Shown here piece after piece: positions 18,483-27,605 of a stretch of 64,000 nt of DNA; positions within the stretch are counted from its first letter, which is position 1; each line of letters opens with the position of its first letter. Source of the DNA: Bernardetia sp963719525 (lineage in GTDB: Bacteria > Bacteroidota > Bacteroidia > Cytophagales > Bernardetiaceae); NCBI GenBank assembly GCA_963719525.1, contig CAVRCG010000004.1, positions 806,001 through 870,000 on the forward strand, in the 5' to 3' direction. The position numbers and the translations under genes are program-made. Below the pieces are notes generated by a model, which worked only from the letters and a program-made list of their open reading frames with translations, made no database searches and was not told the DNA's origin.

Positions 18483-19322
18483 CTACACAAAATCGCTTAA
18501 CTTTCCAATTTCTTTCGGCATAATTCCACGTTCAGTTCTCTCTAAGGTACAACATTGATTGATTGGGTCGTGTTCGAAAAATAAAATATACTCATTTTCA
18601 ACGGCTTCGTTTAATAATTCTTCTTTTTCAGAAAGCGTTTTTAGAGGTCGTACATCGTATGCCATAATGTAAGGCAAACGCACGTGATGAATAGAAGGAA
18701 TAAGGTCAGCACAAAAAACAATCGTTTTATCTTTGTATTTTATTTGAGGCAACATTTGTTTTTCGGTGTGTCCGTCCACAAAGCGCAACTCAAAAGGTAG
18801 AGAATCTGTTTTTTGATTAGAAGTAAGTAATTTTAGTTGTCCACTTTCTTTTATAGGCAAAATGTTTTCTTTCAAAAACGATGCTTTTTCTCGTGCATTA
18901 GGCTCAATAGCCCAGTTCCAATGCTCTGTATTTGACCAATAAATAGCATTATCAAAAACAGGAACAAGTTTGTTTTTTTCTCGTTTTATTGCTCCTCCAC
19001 AGTGGTCAAAATGCAAATGGGTAAGAAAAACATCTGTAATATCAGAAGTAGAGAATCCTTTTTGCTGCAAGGATTTTGCTAAAGAATCTTGTCCATGCAA
19101 ATAAAAATGACCAGTAAATTTTGCGTCTTGTTTGTTTCCTATTCCAGTATCTACGAGAGTAAGTTTTTTTCCATCTTCTATCAGAAGACAGCGCATTGCC
19201 CACGTACACATATTGTTTTCATCGGCAGGATTGAGTTTTTGCCACATTACTTTCGGCACAACGCCAAACATTGCTCCACCATCTAATTTGAAAAGTCCTG
19301 TATCTATTGTGTGTAAAGTCAT
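18483..19322 (-). CDS. Metallo-beta-lactamase fold hydrolase
   Basis: A 279-residue cytoplasmic protein. The metal-binding signature is LTHLHFDHCGG at about residues 100-110, with further ligands suggested by VDGHTEKQMLP and the C-terminal EHDP segment. The N-terminal strand block contains LVDTGIGNK. This pattern is seen in the quorum-quenching lactonase-like and general hydrolase branch of the fold; the substrate cannot be read from the sequence. The gene is 46 bases upstream of the sensor phosphatase on the same strand, so the two may be co-transcribed. The frame is intact and the length is normal. Confidence 0.8.
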   Translation of the reverse strand: MTLHTIDTGLFKLDGGAMFGVVPKVMWQKLNPADENNMCTWAMRCLLIEDGKKLTLVDTGIGNKQDAKFTGHFYLHGQDSLAKSLQQKGFSTSDITDVFLTHLHFDHCGGAIKREKNKLVPVFDNAIYWSNTEHWNWAIEPNAREKASFLKENILPIKESGQLKLLTSNQKTDSLPFELRFVDGHTEKQMLPQIKYKDKTIVFCADLIPSIHHVRLPYIMAYDVRPLKTLSEKEELLNEAVENEYILFFEHDPINQCCTLERTERGIMPKEIGKLSDFV

Positions 19323-19350
19323 TTTTTGAGATTAGTTTTGAGGGAAATAA

Positions 19351-19391
19351 AAAATTCCTATCCTAGTTGCAAGAACTAAAATAGGAATTTT
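19351..19391 (-). terminator. Terminator downstream of the 302-residue gene
   Basis: AAAATTCCTAT and ATAGGAATTTT form an 11-base stem. Read on the minus strand it is followed by a T-rich run, so it ends transcription of the gene at 19431-20339 before the hydrolase gene. Confidence 0.7.
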
Positions 19392-19430
19392 GTTTTCTAT
19401 AAAAAAATGAATTAACATTTAACTGATTAA

Positions 19431-20339
19431 TCAAACTTCATTTACGGCACGTTCAATCAAACGACTAGCGACAGTTTGCGTTCCTGTATGTTCAAAGTAG
19501 TTTGTCGAAGCATCTAAGAAAGCAGCTACATAATCTAGCTTTGTATCGGCTAAAGAAATATATTTAGAAAGATTAGAAATAACTTTTTCTGAATTGATAT
19601 TATTTTCAGATTGGAAATTACTTACCCAACCTTTGGTATGACTAAACGCTTTTTTTACAAAATCAAGTTTGTCATTTGCACCACTTCCAGGGATATATTG
19701 CGCCATTTTCTTAAAGACAGAATTATTTTCTACTTTATCTACACTCAAAGATTGAAGTTTTCCCATTACCAGTTCGGCAAAATCAGGTCCTAGAGGAAGC
19801 ACACCATCGAAGGCTACAATTCCTGCCATACGCATTTTGCTTTCTCCTGCATAATTGCCTAGCGCACCTACAAAATCGCCAAAACTATCACCTGGTATTC
19901 CGTTTATCTTTGTAAAAGCCAAAAGTTCAGCCGTAATTTTGATAGCTAAATCAATGCTTTGAACTGTGTCAGCTTTTGGAGTGAGGTCTTTTATAAAAGA
20001 AAACATACTAAAACTATCAGCTAATTTATCAGCCATTGCAGCAGCACCGAGCGCAGTATCAGCTGTATCTACCATCTTGAAAATTTTGATAGCCGTTTGA
20101 TAACCTTGCGTATCATCATTGTAAAGTTGAATTGCTTTTGTCTTTATTTCGCCCAAAAATTCGTTGTCTGTTTCTCCTGTAACTTTGCGCATTAGTGCAT
20201 CAAAGTCAGTTGGGTTATCCCATTCTCCCGGAACTACAAAATCTAAGGCTTTGAGAGCATAAATAGTAATGCCAGAATCAGGAAGAGAATTTACAGCTTC
20301 TACAATAGAAACAGGTTTGTCGTCAGAACCAAAAAACAT
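19431..20339 (-). CDS. Hypothetical helical protein
   Basis: A 302-residue protein I do not recognise. It has no signal peptide and no membrane helix. The composition is soluble and mainly helical, with Ala-rich segments (DTALGAAAMADKLAD) and a Gly-rich motif LGNYAGESKMRMAGIVAFDG. It starts at MFFGSDDK, 67 bases downstream of the lipoprotein gene on the same strand, and ends at a strong terminator, so these two genes probably form one transcript. The reading frame is intact and codon use matches neighbours, so it is a real gene; no function is proposed. Confidence 0.6.
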   Translation of the reverse strand: MFFGSDDKPVSIVEAVNSLPDSGITIYALKALDFVVPGEWDNPTDFDALMRKVTGETDNEFLGEIKTKAIQLYNDDTQGYQTAIKIFKMVDTADTALGAAAMADKLADSFSMFSFIKDLTPKADTVQSIDLAIKITAELLAFTKINGIPGDSFGDFVGALGNYAGESKMRMAGIVAFDGVLPLGPDFAELVMGKLQSLSVDKVENNSVFKKMAQYIPGSGANDKLDFVKKAFSHTKGWVSNFQSENNINSEKVISNLSKYISLADTKLDYVAAFLDASTNYFEHTGTQTVASRLIERAVNEV

Positions 20340-20406
20340 ATAGTTGTATATTTAAGTAATTGAATTTTTTTATTTTGTCAATACACTTTCAAAAGTGTCA
20401 GACAGA

Positions 20407-20919
20407 TTATTTAAGATTAGCCAATCCAGCAAGGTCAAATTTTTCAAACCACGCTTTACGCATAGTTTCGTCAAAACTATCGTCTTTTGAGCGAATACTG
20501 ACTTGATAACGGTCGCCTACCAGAATAGTAGTTCCTTTTGAGCCTTTCGAAAGGGCAGGGTAAGAAGCAATTTGCATCGTAGATTCTGTATATTTTGCTT
20601 TTGTATCTAAGTTTGTACTCAAATCACTAACAGCAAGAGTAGCTACTTCTTTTCCATCCTGTTCTAGGCTTGCTTGTACAAATCCATCTTTTTCTTGATT
20701 GTAGGTTACTTTGTATGCACCGTCATCTTTTGGAAAAAAAGTGTTTAGATCTCCACCTTCTACTTGCTCAGCTTCTTGATTAACTGTTGAACCATTATCA
20801 GTTGTTGTAGTTGTTTCTGTGGTAGATTTGGTATTGGTTCCACAACTAACAAAAAATCCAGAACTGAATACTAAAAATAAAGAGACAAATAATGAAATAC
20901 GAAATTTTTGCATGTACAT
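20407..20919 (-). CDS. Small lipoprotein
   Basis: A 170-residue protein. Its first residues form a lipoprotein signal with lipobox FVSC (Cys near residue 26), preceded by a hydrophobic segment; the alternative Met at position 3 would serve equally well. A low-complexity Thr-rich linker (residues about 30-50) separates the lipid anchor from a folded domain of about 115 residues that I cannot assign. The sequence contains no cysteines after the lipobox. It is likely anchored to the inner leaflet of the outer membrane. It precedes the 302-residue gene on the same strand. Confidence 0.65.
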   Translation of the reverse strand: MYMQKFRISLFVSLFLVFSSGFFVSCGTNTKSTTETTTTTDNGSTVNQEAEQVEGGDLNTFFPKDDGAYKVTYNQEKDGFVQASLEQDGKEVATLAVSDLSTNLDTKAKYTESTMQIASYPALSKGSKGTTILVGDRYQVSIRSKDDSFDETMRKAWFEKFDLAGLANLK

Positions 20920-21061
20920 AATGTAAAGTAAAATTTAATGAGAAAATAAAGTAATGAAACAGGAATGCTGATTGAAGCTAATCTGCTTTTTTACTAAATG
21001 TACGAATTAATGAATTAATTATAAAATGATTTTACATTTAATTAATTTCTACAAACATTGC

Positions 21062-21251
21062 TCTACAAACATTACGCAGCTACGCAGCTTTGATTCTTAT
21101 TTATTCCGATCAATTTCTACAAATATTGCGCAGCTACGCAGCTTTGATTCTTATTTATTCCGATCAATTTCTACAAACATTGCGCAGCTACGCAGCTTTG
21201 ATTCTTATTCATTCCGATTAAGTTCTACAAACATTGCGCAGCTACGCAGCT
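21062..21251. repeat. Tandem array of a 54-bp unit (three full copies plus a partial one)
   Basis: Units begin at 21062, 21116, 21170 and 21224 with exact 54-base spacing and only a few substitutions. Each contains TCTACAAACATTGCGCAGC, the imperfect palindrome GCAGCTACGCAGCT and ATTCTTATTTATTCCGAT. The unit length is a multiple of three, so the array is open in one plus-strand frame with an 18-residue period. However, no signal peptide or believable start context supports a protein. It sits in the space before the macrodomain gene. Confidence 0.85.
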
Positions 21252-21330
21252 AAAAATCAAAAAAAGTTTCAAATTAGATGCGACTGATCTATAATTTTAT
21301 AAAAAAAACTAAAACATAATTCAAAATTTT

Positions 21331-21876
21331 ATGTCAATCAAACTTTCATTACAAAAAGGAGATATTACCAAAATCTCAGTTGATGCTATCGTAAATGCTG
21401 CCAATACTTCACTTTTGGGAGGTGGAGGAGTAGATGGCGCAATCCATAGAGCAGGAGGAAAAGAAATTTTGGAAGAATGTATCAAAATACGCAACCGACA
21501 AGGAGGTTGCAAAACTGGTCAGGCCGTTTATACAACAGCAGGAAATCTACCAGCTAATTATGTCATTCATACAGTAGGTTCGGTTTGGAAAGATGGGCTG
21601 CAAAACGAAAGAGAACTTTTGTCAAATTGTTATCAAAACGTTCTACAAATAGCACAGGAATTAAAAATAAAAACAATTTCGTTTCCAAACATTAGTACAG
21701 GAGTTTATGGATTTCCGAAAGAAGAAGCTGCCGAAATTGCTTTGAATACTGTAAATAAATTTGTAGAGCAAAGTAAAAATAGCTCTTTAAATTCTTTGGA
21801 AGAAATAATTTTTGTTTGTTTTGATGAAGAGAATTACACCATTTACAAACGACTAATGATAATTAATGACTTATAA
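21331..21876 (+). CDS. Macrodomain ADP-ribose hydrolase (YmdB/MacroD-like)
   Basis: A 181-residue single-domain protein. It shows all the family marks: GDITKISVDAIVNAAN, the loop LGGGGVDGAIHRAGG that contacts the ribose and phosphates, GQAVYTTAGNLPANYVIHTVG, and SFPNISTGVYGFP for the distal phosphate. Family members remove O-acetyl groups from ADP-ribose or reverse mono-ADP-ribosylation. This window also encodes a candidate ADP-ribosyltransferase at 59479, but 38 kb away, so a pairing is only a thought. The gene stands alone between the 54-bp repeat array and a bidirectional terminator. Confidence 0.9.
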   Translation: MSIKLSLQKGDITKISVDAIVNAANTSLLGGGGVDGAIHRAGGKEILEECIKIRNRQGGCKTGQAVYTTAGNLPANYVIHTVGSVWKDGLQNERELLSNCYQNVLQIAQELKIKTISFPNISTGVYGFPKEEAAEIALNTVNKFVEQSKNSSLNSLEEIIFVCFDEENYTIYKRLMIINDL

Positions 21877-21881
21877 CCAAA

Positions 21882-21915
21882 AAAGAGGTTACTCTAAAAT
21901 TAGAATAACCTCTTT
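21882..21915. terminator. Bidirectional terminator between the macrodomain gene and lipase 1
   Basis: AAAGAGGTTACTCTAA and TTAGAATAACCTCTTT form a long stem flanked by A and T runs. It serves the convergent genes on both sides. A close copy lies at 24190 after the second lipase, so it was duplicated together with that gene. Confidence 0.75.
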
Positions 21916-22005
21916 CAACACTATTTTACTACCAAAACACAATCTTTAATTTGTCAGAATAAAAAATTATTCTTATATAATTAAAAGTGTTTGTTCTTTA
22001 ATTTT

Positions 22006-23640
22006 TTACCATGTTCCATTACGAATTTCCATTTGATCATCTGCCATAGAAGCCGTTCCTCGTCCAAATATATGATTCCAATGTTTGTCCGAACGCATCA
22101 TTGATTTTATCATAGCATCTGATGTTGAAGCCGAACTCGTAGGACGCATAGGGCTAGTAAACGCCCAATCTGTCCAAGGATTAGGACGGAATATTTCTAA
22201 AGGAGAAGGTACACTAAACGAATGAAAATACTGACGAACTGGGACAGTATGCTTACGAGTGTGTGCATTTCCTAAAAACGAAGCTCCAAAATGAGTAAAT
22301 GCTGCTACTTTGGCAACACTTTCAGAAGAGCCACCAGCACCTAACAAACTTGTACGGAAATATTCAATAGCTACTCCACTATTTGCTAATAAACGAGCAG
22401 ACAAACCAGCATATTCGTCAGAAGAGTTTACATTCTCATCAAAGTTTACTTTTCTAGCATTTGCTGCATCAGTATTACTTCTTGCAGGAGTCCAAAACGG
22501 ATCCATTAACGTAACACGAGAAGGCAAGCGACCACCGTTTCTATATACTTTCAAAAGACCCGCCATAGTAAGGTTTCCTCCAAGCGAATTACCTACTATT
22601 CTTATTTCTCTATTGTAACCATTACCAAATACTTCTTGGTATCTTGCAGCAAACAAATTCTTGATAGGTAGATTTGTAACACCAGAAGTAACATAAAAAT
22701 TACCATTCGAACCTCTCCAACGCATACCTACATCTGTATTGTGGTCATAAATTTTCTTTTCTACTTTAATAGGAGGTGCAGAATTCCAAATACCTTCATC
22801 AGCAAATTGAATCCAATAAAATATAGCTACATTCCAGCCTGCTGCTTTCCATTGGTTATGGCTTTGAAGATTTAGACCACCATCAGATAATAAAAAATCT
22901 TCTCTATCTTTACCTTGTACAGCATCGGGAGCATTTCCGTGTACATACACAATAGTAGGCTTATTTGGATCAAAAAACGAGTTTGCAACACCTGGTACAT
23001 ATTTTTGACACCCTACTGCATCTGCTGTTGGAGTAGCACCTGGTTGATAATCAAAAAAGTAAAAACCGTAATCCAATTCGTCATAATAATAGATTTGAAC
23101 CGATTGAGTTTGTTGATCCCAATCTGTTCTACAACCAGAGTGGTCTGCTACAAAACGAGAGTGTACCATAACACGTCCGTTTTCATTAAAAGGAGCTACT
23201 GCTGCTTTACTCCAAGCACCATTGATTCTTCCCCATTGATCGCCTACCCATATTTCAATAGTTGTACCTGGTTTGGTAGCACGCACTTTATAAAGATTGT
23301 TTCTAGAAGGATCGTTTCCTATCGGAGTTACTGTATATCCCAAACGTTGGAAAATAGTAGCCATGTGAACCATCATACGACCATCACGATTTACAGGTAC
23401 AGAAGCAGCATCTGGCCAAACAAGTGGGTTTCCGTTTACAAGCACTCGTCCACTAGTACTAGAAATGGTGTTTTCTTCTCTGTCAGCTTTGTATTTTGCA
23501 ATAGCAACTTCAGGTGCTTGTTCTTCTACCTTTTGAGTTTCTTCTAAAATGTCTTGTTCTTGGTTTTCACAAGAAGTAAATCCAATTGCAGTCAATAAGA
23601 GGAATGCAATGTAAGATAAATTTAATTTAATAAGTTTCAT
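22006..23640 (-). CDS. Secreted lipoprotein with copper-amine-oxidase-like stalk domain and lipase-like alpha/beta hydrolase (copy 1)
   Basis: A 544-residue protein with a lipoprotein signal (lipobox GFTSC). Residues about 65-200 resemble a tandem of copper amine oxidase N-terminal-like domains (VLVNGNPLVWP, GRMMVHMATIFQRLGY, then GRVMVHSRFVAD). From about 230 an alpha/beta hydrolase follows: TIVYVHGNAPDA (oxyanion region) and the nucleophile elbow GNSLGG with its Ser, then VTLMDPFW, whose Asp is a candidate for the acid residue. Lipase or esterase activity at the cell surface is inferred. It is a paralogue of the gene at 24315, similar along its whole length, with a matching terminator and operator. 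Both genes point the same way. Confidence 0.75.
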   Translation of the reverse strand: MKLIKLNLSYIAFLLLTAIGFTSCENQEQDILEETQKVEEQAPEVAIAKYKADREENTISSTSGRVLVNGNPLVWPDAASVPVNRDGRMMVHMATIFQRLGYTVTPIGNDPSRNNLYKVRATKPGTTIEIWVGDQWGRINGAWSKAAVAPFNENGRVMVHSRFVADHSGCRTDWDQQTQSVQIYYYDELDYGFYFFDYQPGATPTADAVGCQKYVPGVANSFFDPNKPTIVYVHGNAPDAVQGKDREDFLLSDGGLNLQSHNQWKAAGWNVAIFYWIQFADEGIWNSAPPIKVEKKIYDHNTDVGMRWRGSNGNFYVTSGVTNLPIKNLFAARYQEVFGNGYNREIRIVGNSLGGNLTMAGLLKVYRNGGRLPSRVTLMDPFWTPARSNTDAANARKVNFDENVNSSDEYAGLSARLLANSGVAIEYFRTSLLGAGGSSESVAKVAAFTHFGASFLGNAHTRKHTVPVRQYFHSFSVPSPLEIFRPNPWTDWAFTSPMRPTSSASTSDAMIKSMMRSDKHWNHIFGRGTASMADDQMEIRNGTW

Positions 23641-23698
23641 AGTTTATAATTTGTGTATAAGGGGAAATAATATAAGAGTAATAAAGTTAACTTGATTT

Positions 23699-23718
23699 AT
23701 AGTATGTTTGCATACTAT
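23699..23718. promoter_or_regulatory. Palindromic operator candidate upstream of lipase 1
   Basis: ATAGTATG TTTG CATACTAT is a perfect 8-base-arm palindrome 59 bases upstream of the start codon. The second lipase has GTATGCGTGCATAC at 52 bases upstream, while most of the surrounding sequence differs. A dimeric regulator binding both sites is the simple reading. Confidence 0.5.
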
Positions 23719-24189
23719 TTTTTTAAATAAAAAGTAAAATTAAATTTTATAATTTTACTTACTTGTCTATAAGCTATTTATACTGTTTTACTATAAGAAA
23801 AACGAGATAAAGCAAATTTCTTTTAGTTGATTAACTAATTAACTATGATGCAAAGTAAGTTACTAAATTGTTAAGTTCCAAATATTTAACAAAAAAAATT
23901 AGAAAAATATGCAATGTTAGTTTTAATAGGAATTAGTTTATTTTTATATGTTGTACGTTGTTAATGAAATTATTTTTCATAAAGGGTACAATTTTACAAT
24001 TTTTCTAAAGAATTACTGGATTTTTTGATAAAATTATAAATTTAGTTTTAGATTATTCTTTTTGAGATTAGAAGTAAATCAAAATTTTATTATGATAAAA
24101 AGCTCTGTCGCAAAATTTTTAGGCTTAAAATCTTTACTTTATAATAGATTAGAATTTAAGTTTTGCCTTACCAAATCATTTCGAACAAA
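23719..24189. other. Intergenic stretch without a gene between the lipase paralogues
   Basis: About 470 bases of AT-rich sequence with no open frame of note. It holds the upstream region of lipase 1 and, at its right end, the terminator of lipase 2. Confidence 0.5.
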
Positions 24190-24223
24190 AAAGAGGTCAT
24201 TCTAAAACTAGAATAACCTCTTT
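24190..24223 (-). terminator. Terminator of lipase 2
   Basis: AAAGAGGTCATTCTA and TAGAATAACCTCTTT form a long stem nearly identical to the terminator at 21882, including flanking sequence, at the equivalent distance from the paralogous stop codon. Confidence 0.75.
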
Positions 24224-24314
24224 CAATTTTATTTTACTACCAAAACACAGTCTTTAATTTTTCAGAATAAAGAATATTCTTATAATATAAAGATGTTTTT
24301 TCTTTAATATTTTT

Positions 24315-25967
24315 CTACCAAATTCCATTTCTCTGCTCATACCTGTCATCTGACATGGTAGCTGTATGTCGTCCACCACGAACACCAGGAAGTTGATTCC
24401 AATGTCTAGTTGAACCCATCATTTCACGAATACGACTATTAGGAGTAGCTGCTGACATAGCTGGAACAGTTGTATCCAACCATCCAGAAGAAGTAAAAGA
24501 ACTAGGCAAAGCCACTAAAGGAGCAGACACACTACGAGAATGAAAATACTGTCGAACTGGAATTGTATGTTTGGCAAGTTGATTTATTGGATTACTTCCT
24601 AAAAAGTCTATACCGAAGTGACATACTGCTGCCACACGTCCTACACGAGCAGAAAGACCATTTGCACCTAAAAGGCTAGTACGGAAGTATTCAATAGCTA
24701 TTCCTCTACCTGCTAGGATTTCGGCTGAAAGTCCACCATATTCATCAGAAGAAGTTACGTTCTCATCAAAAGTTACAGTTCTTACACCTCTAGGAGCAAC
24801 GCTTCGGACAGGAGACCAAAAAGGATCCATTAGTGTAATGCGAGAAGGCATACGAGATGCACCACGACGATGTAGTTCCAAACTGCCAGCCATAGTAAGA
24901 TTTCCACCCAGAGAATTTCCAACAATTCTAATTTCTGCACCTGTATATCCACTACCAAATATTTTTAAATACTCTTCTGCAAACAAATCCTTTACTGCTC
25001 GGGTAGAACCATTAGCTACAAAAGAACCATCTGACTTTCTCCAACGCATTTTCGTCCTAGCAGTAACATCATATATTTTCTCTTCTGCAGGTATAGGAGG
25101 TACATTGATATCTTCGTCGGCAAACTGAATCCAATAGAAAATAGCTACATTCCAACCGTCTGATTTCCAGAAATTATGACTTTGCGTATTAAGACCTCCA
25201 TCAACAATCAAAAAATCCTCACGGAATTTGTTTTTCACTGCATCTGGCGCATTTCCATGTACATAAATAATGGTAGGCTTGTTACGGTCAAAGAAAGGAT
25301 TTGCTACACCAGGAACATATTTTTGACAACCTACTGCATCTGCTGTAGGATTATTGCCAGGTTGAGAATCAAAAAAGTAAAAACCATAATCTAGTTCATC
25401 ATAATAATAAATTTGAACTGAAGTTGTTTGTTGATCCCAGTCTGTACGTGAACCTGAATAATCAGCTACGAAACGAGAGTGTACCATTACATAGCCGTTG
25501 TTATTATAAGGAGCAACTGCTGCTCGTTTCCAAGCTCCATTCACTTTTGCCCACGTATCGCCTACCCAGATTTGAATCGTCGTTCCAGGTTTTGTAGCTA
25601 TTACACTAGAAAGATTATTTCTATTCGGATCATTTTGTATCCACTGAACAGAATAGCCCAAACGGGTGAAAATAGTATTCATGTGAACCATTACACGCCC
25701 ATTGACATTTACAGGATTAGCTCTATAGTTAGGCCAAATAAGAGGGTTACCATTTACAAGAACTCGTACTGAACTACTAGAAACTGTATGCACTTCTTGA
25801 GCATTTTTGTTTTTTTGATTCGTCGAAGCAGAAGTTTCTGGATCTGATTGTCTTAATTGTTGAGTTTGTTCTAATTCTAGAATATCTTGGTCTTGACAAG
25901 AGGTAAATCCGATCACAATCGATAAGAGAAGTGCAATGTAAGATAAATTAAATTTTGTGAGTTTCAT
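24315..25967 (-). CDS. Secreted lipoprotein with copper-amine-oxidase-like stalk domain and lipase-like alpha/beta hydrolase (copy 2)
   Basis: A 550-residue paralogue of the gene at 22006, alike over the full length. The lipoprotein lipobox is GFTSC. The stalk blocks are VLVNGNPLIWP, NGRVMVHMNTIFTRLGY and GYVMVHSRFVAD. In the hydrolase domain TIIYVHGNAPDAV, the Ser elbow GNSLGG and ITLMDPFW are kept, as is the downstream pattern IAIEYFRTSLLGA. The C-terminal 60 residues also match (RHWNQLPG against KHWNHIFG), so the whole gene with terminator and operator was duplicated. Sequence between the copies has diverged strongly, which argues for an old event. A catalytic His candidate lies in the late CHFG or KHTIPVRQYFHS segments. 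Confidence 0.75.
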   Translation of the reverse strand: MKLTKFNLSYIALLLSIVIGFTSCQDQDILELEQTQQLRQSDPETSASTNQKNKNAQEVHTVSSSSVRVLVNGNPLIWPNYRANPVNVNGRVMVHMNTIFTRLGYSVQWIQNDPNRNNLSSVIATKPGTTIQIWVGDTWAKVNGAWKRAAVAPYNNNGYVMVHSRFVADYSGSRTDWDQQTTSVQIYYYDELDYGFYFFDSQPGNNPTADAVGCQKYVPGVANPFFDRNKPTIIYVHGNAPDAVKNKFREDFLIVDGGLNTQSHNFWKSDGWNVAIFYWIQFADEDINVPPIPAEEKIYDVTARTKMRWRKSDGSFVANGSTRAVKDLFAEEYLKIFGSGYTGAEIRIVGNSLGGNLTMAGSLELHRRGASRMPSRITLMDPFWSPVRSVAPRGVRTVTFDENVTSSDEYGGLSAEILAGRGIAIEYFRTSLLGANGLSARVGRVAAVCHFGIDFLGSNPINQLAKHTIPVRQYFHSRSVSAPLVALPSSFTSSGWLDTTVPAMSAATPNSRIREMMGSTRHWNQLPGVRGGRHTATMSDDRYEQRNGIW

Positions 25968-26018
25968 AATCTGTTAATTGTTTGTTAGGGGAAATAATAA
26001 AGGAAATTGATTTTAATA

Positions 26019-26032
26019 GTATGCGTGCATAC
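26019..26032. promoter_or_regulatory. Palindromic operator candidate upstream of lipase 2
   Basis: GTATGC GT GCATAC is a perfect palindrome, 52 bases upstream of the lipase 2 start. It shares ATAGTATG and TGCATAC with the palindrome at 23699 in the same relative position. Confidence 0.5.
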
Positions 26033-26698
26033 AAATAAAGTAAATAAAAAAACTACCAAAGAGTCTTATTGAAAAATTTATTTTATTTTGATAAGTAATT
26101 AGATATAGCTATAAAATAGTCTCTTACAAGTCTTAATCAAAATAAAATGTAAGTAATGCCTACTTTGTAGTCGTATTAATAAATTATAGTTTTTAATTTT
26201 TTATCTAATTGATAAATCAAATTAAAGCATAAAATTTTATGATTCCAAATTTTTAACAGAAAGTTCATAAATAATTTACGAAGTTAGTTTTTCAAGCTAT
26301 TTGTAATTTTTTATAGTTTGTACTTTGTTTATCAAAAATTTGTTAGTAAATAACACAATTTTGATAATTTTCTAATAAATCTATTGTTTTTTTGTAAAAA
26401 TTTTAATTTATGAGTTATATTTTTTTAAAAAAGAATTTGATTTCTTTCTTATAAAATTCTTTTCTTATATCGTTTCTAAGAAGTTTTTGAATAGAAACTA
26501 TTGTTTTACTCTCTCGTTAAACATAAAAAAGAGATGATTATTTATATGACTATCTCTTTAAGTTTTGATAATAAAAAAAGTAAAATATTTTTCTAAACTT
26601 CTTGTTTTCAGTAGTTTATAGACCAAAAAACCTATTATCTCCATTTGAAATAATAGGTTTTGTGTTTAGTGAAAAAAGGTAATTTTACTGTATTCTGA
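26033..26698. other. Intergenic stretch with two terminator hairpins
   Basis: No gene is visible. Two stem-loops lie near the right end: AAAGAGATGA with TATCTCTTT (26528-26559), and AAAACCTATTAT with ATAATAGGTTTT (26627-26661). The second is directly downstream of the minus-strand gene at 26699 and is its likely terminator. The rest is AT-rich without signal. Confidence 0.5.
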
Positions 26699-27466
26699 TT
26701 ACTTTTTGAACAAATAAAAACGGCTCGTAATAGAAAACATATTTTGTCCTCTTTCGGAAGGCGAATTAATTACGGTTCCATATTGAGAAGTCCATCTTGC
26801 AGTATTCAAAACACGTTGATAACTAAAAGTAATTTCCATTGGAATCTGATAACCTTCTTTCATTACCCAAGCTGCTGTAAAACCAAGGGAAAGAGCTTCA
26901 TAATCAATTTCCAAATTATTGCTTTGAATAGCAGAAGAGCGCAAACTATTTAAGTTGATAGAATTATCTTTTGAGTAAAGTTGCAAACTAGCATTAGTCT
27001 GACTAGCCATTAATCCAAGTTCAAGTCCATTTTCTTTTTTACCTAAAACTCTGTACGCAAAATTGTAATCTATCTTTTGTCCTGTGAAATGATAATTAAA
27101 ATCATCTTTTGAGTTTTCGTAGAAAATTTTGCTTATCTGCATTCCTGTTGTGAAACGCTTGTATTCAAACAAAAGTCCTGCTCCCATATTTCGAACAGGC
27201 ATTTTGTCAATATTAAGTAGTCCTTCTTGCGTTAGGTTATTGCTCAAATTGAAGGAAGGAATATAGGAAATCCCTCCTAATACATATCCTCTAGCTGTGA
27301 ACTTTTTGTCCTTCTTTGTAAGTAAAGATAATTCTGTTTTTTGTGAATTATTTATAGAAATCGAATCTTTTTGATTGTTCTGCTGTGCAAATCCTTTTGA
27401 AATAGATAAACCAGAAAAAAGAATGAAAAGTAGAGTAGAAAGAATAAACGAATTTAATTTGTTCAT
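26699..27466 (-). CDS. Predicted outer-membrane beta-barrel protein, function unknown
   Basis: A 255-residue protein with a Sec signal peptide ending GFAQ. The mature part alternates polar and aromatic residues in short stretches (ARGYVLGGISYIP, GAGLLFEYKRFTTGMQI, MFSITSRFYLFKK). It ends in a strand with aromatic residues close to the C terminus, the usual signature of an outer-membrane barrel. No family name can be given. It is divergent from rlmN, with 139 bases between the starts. The frame is intact. Confidence 0.6.
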   Translation of the reverse strand: MNKLNSFILSTLLFILFSGLSISKGFAQQNNQKDSISINNSQKTELSLLTKKDKKFTARGYVLGGISYIPSFNLSNNLTQEGLLNIDKMPVRNMGAGLLFEYKRFTTGMQISKIFYENSKDDFNYHFTGQKIDYNFAYRVLGKKENGLELGLMASQTNASLQLYSKDNSINLNSLRSSAIQSNNLEIDYEALSLGFTAAWVMKEGYQIPMEITFSYQRVLNTARWTSQYGTVINSPSERGQNMFSITSRFYLFKK

Positions 27467-27554
27467 AAAATTATGAATTAAGATAAGGTTGCGAAATAAT
27501 TGGGTTTGAGAGTGGTATAAATTTTACACTTCCTGATTCTTCAAATAGATTTCG

Positions 27555-27562
27555 TATTTTTG
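27555..27562 (+). promoter_or_regulatory. Probable -7 box of rlmN
   Basis: TATTTTTG fits the Bacteroidota -7 pattern TAnnTTTG and lies 44 bases before the rlmN start. The -33 region is weak. Confidence 0.4.
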
Positions 27563-27605
27563 TAAAAATAAAAAAACACAGAATAAGAAAGAATAAAATA
27601 TTGTT

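Noticed and set aside
21062..21251. CRISPR array
   Set aside because: Units are contiguous 54-bp tandem repeats without unique spacers and no cas gene is near.
21026..21253. A protein made of 18-residue repeats encoded by the 54-bp array
   Set aside because: The frame is open only because the unit length is divisible by three. There is no signal peptide, promoter or believable start.
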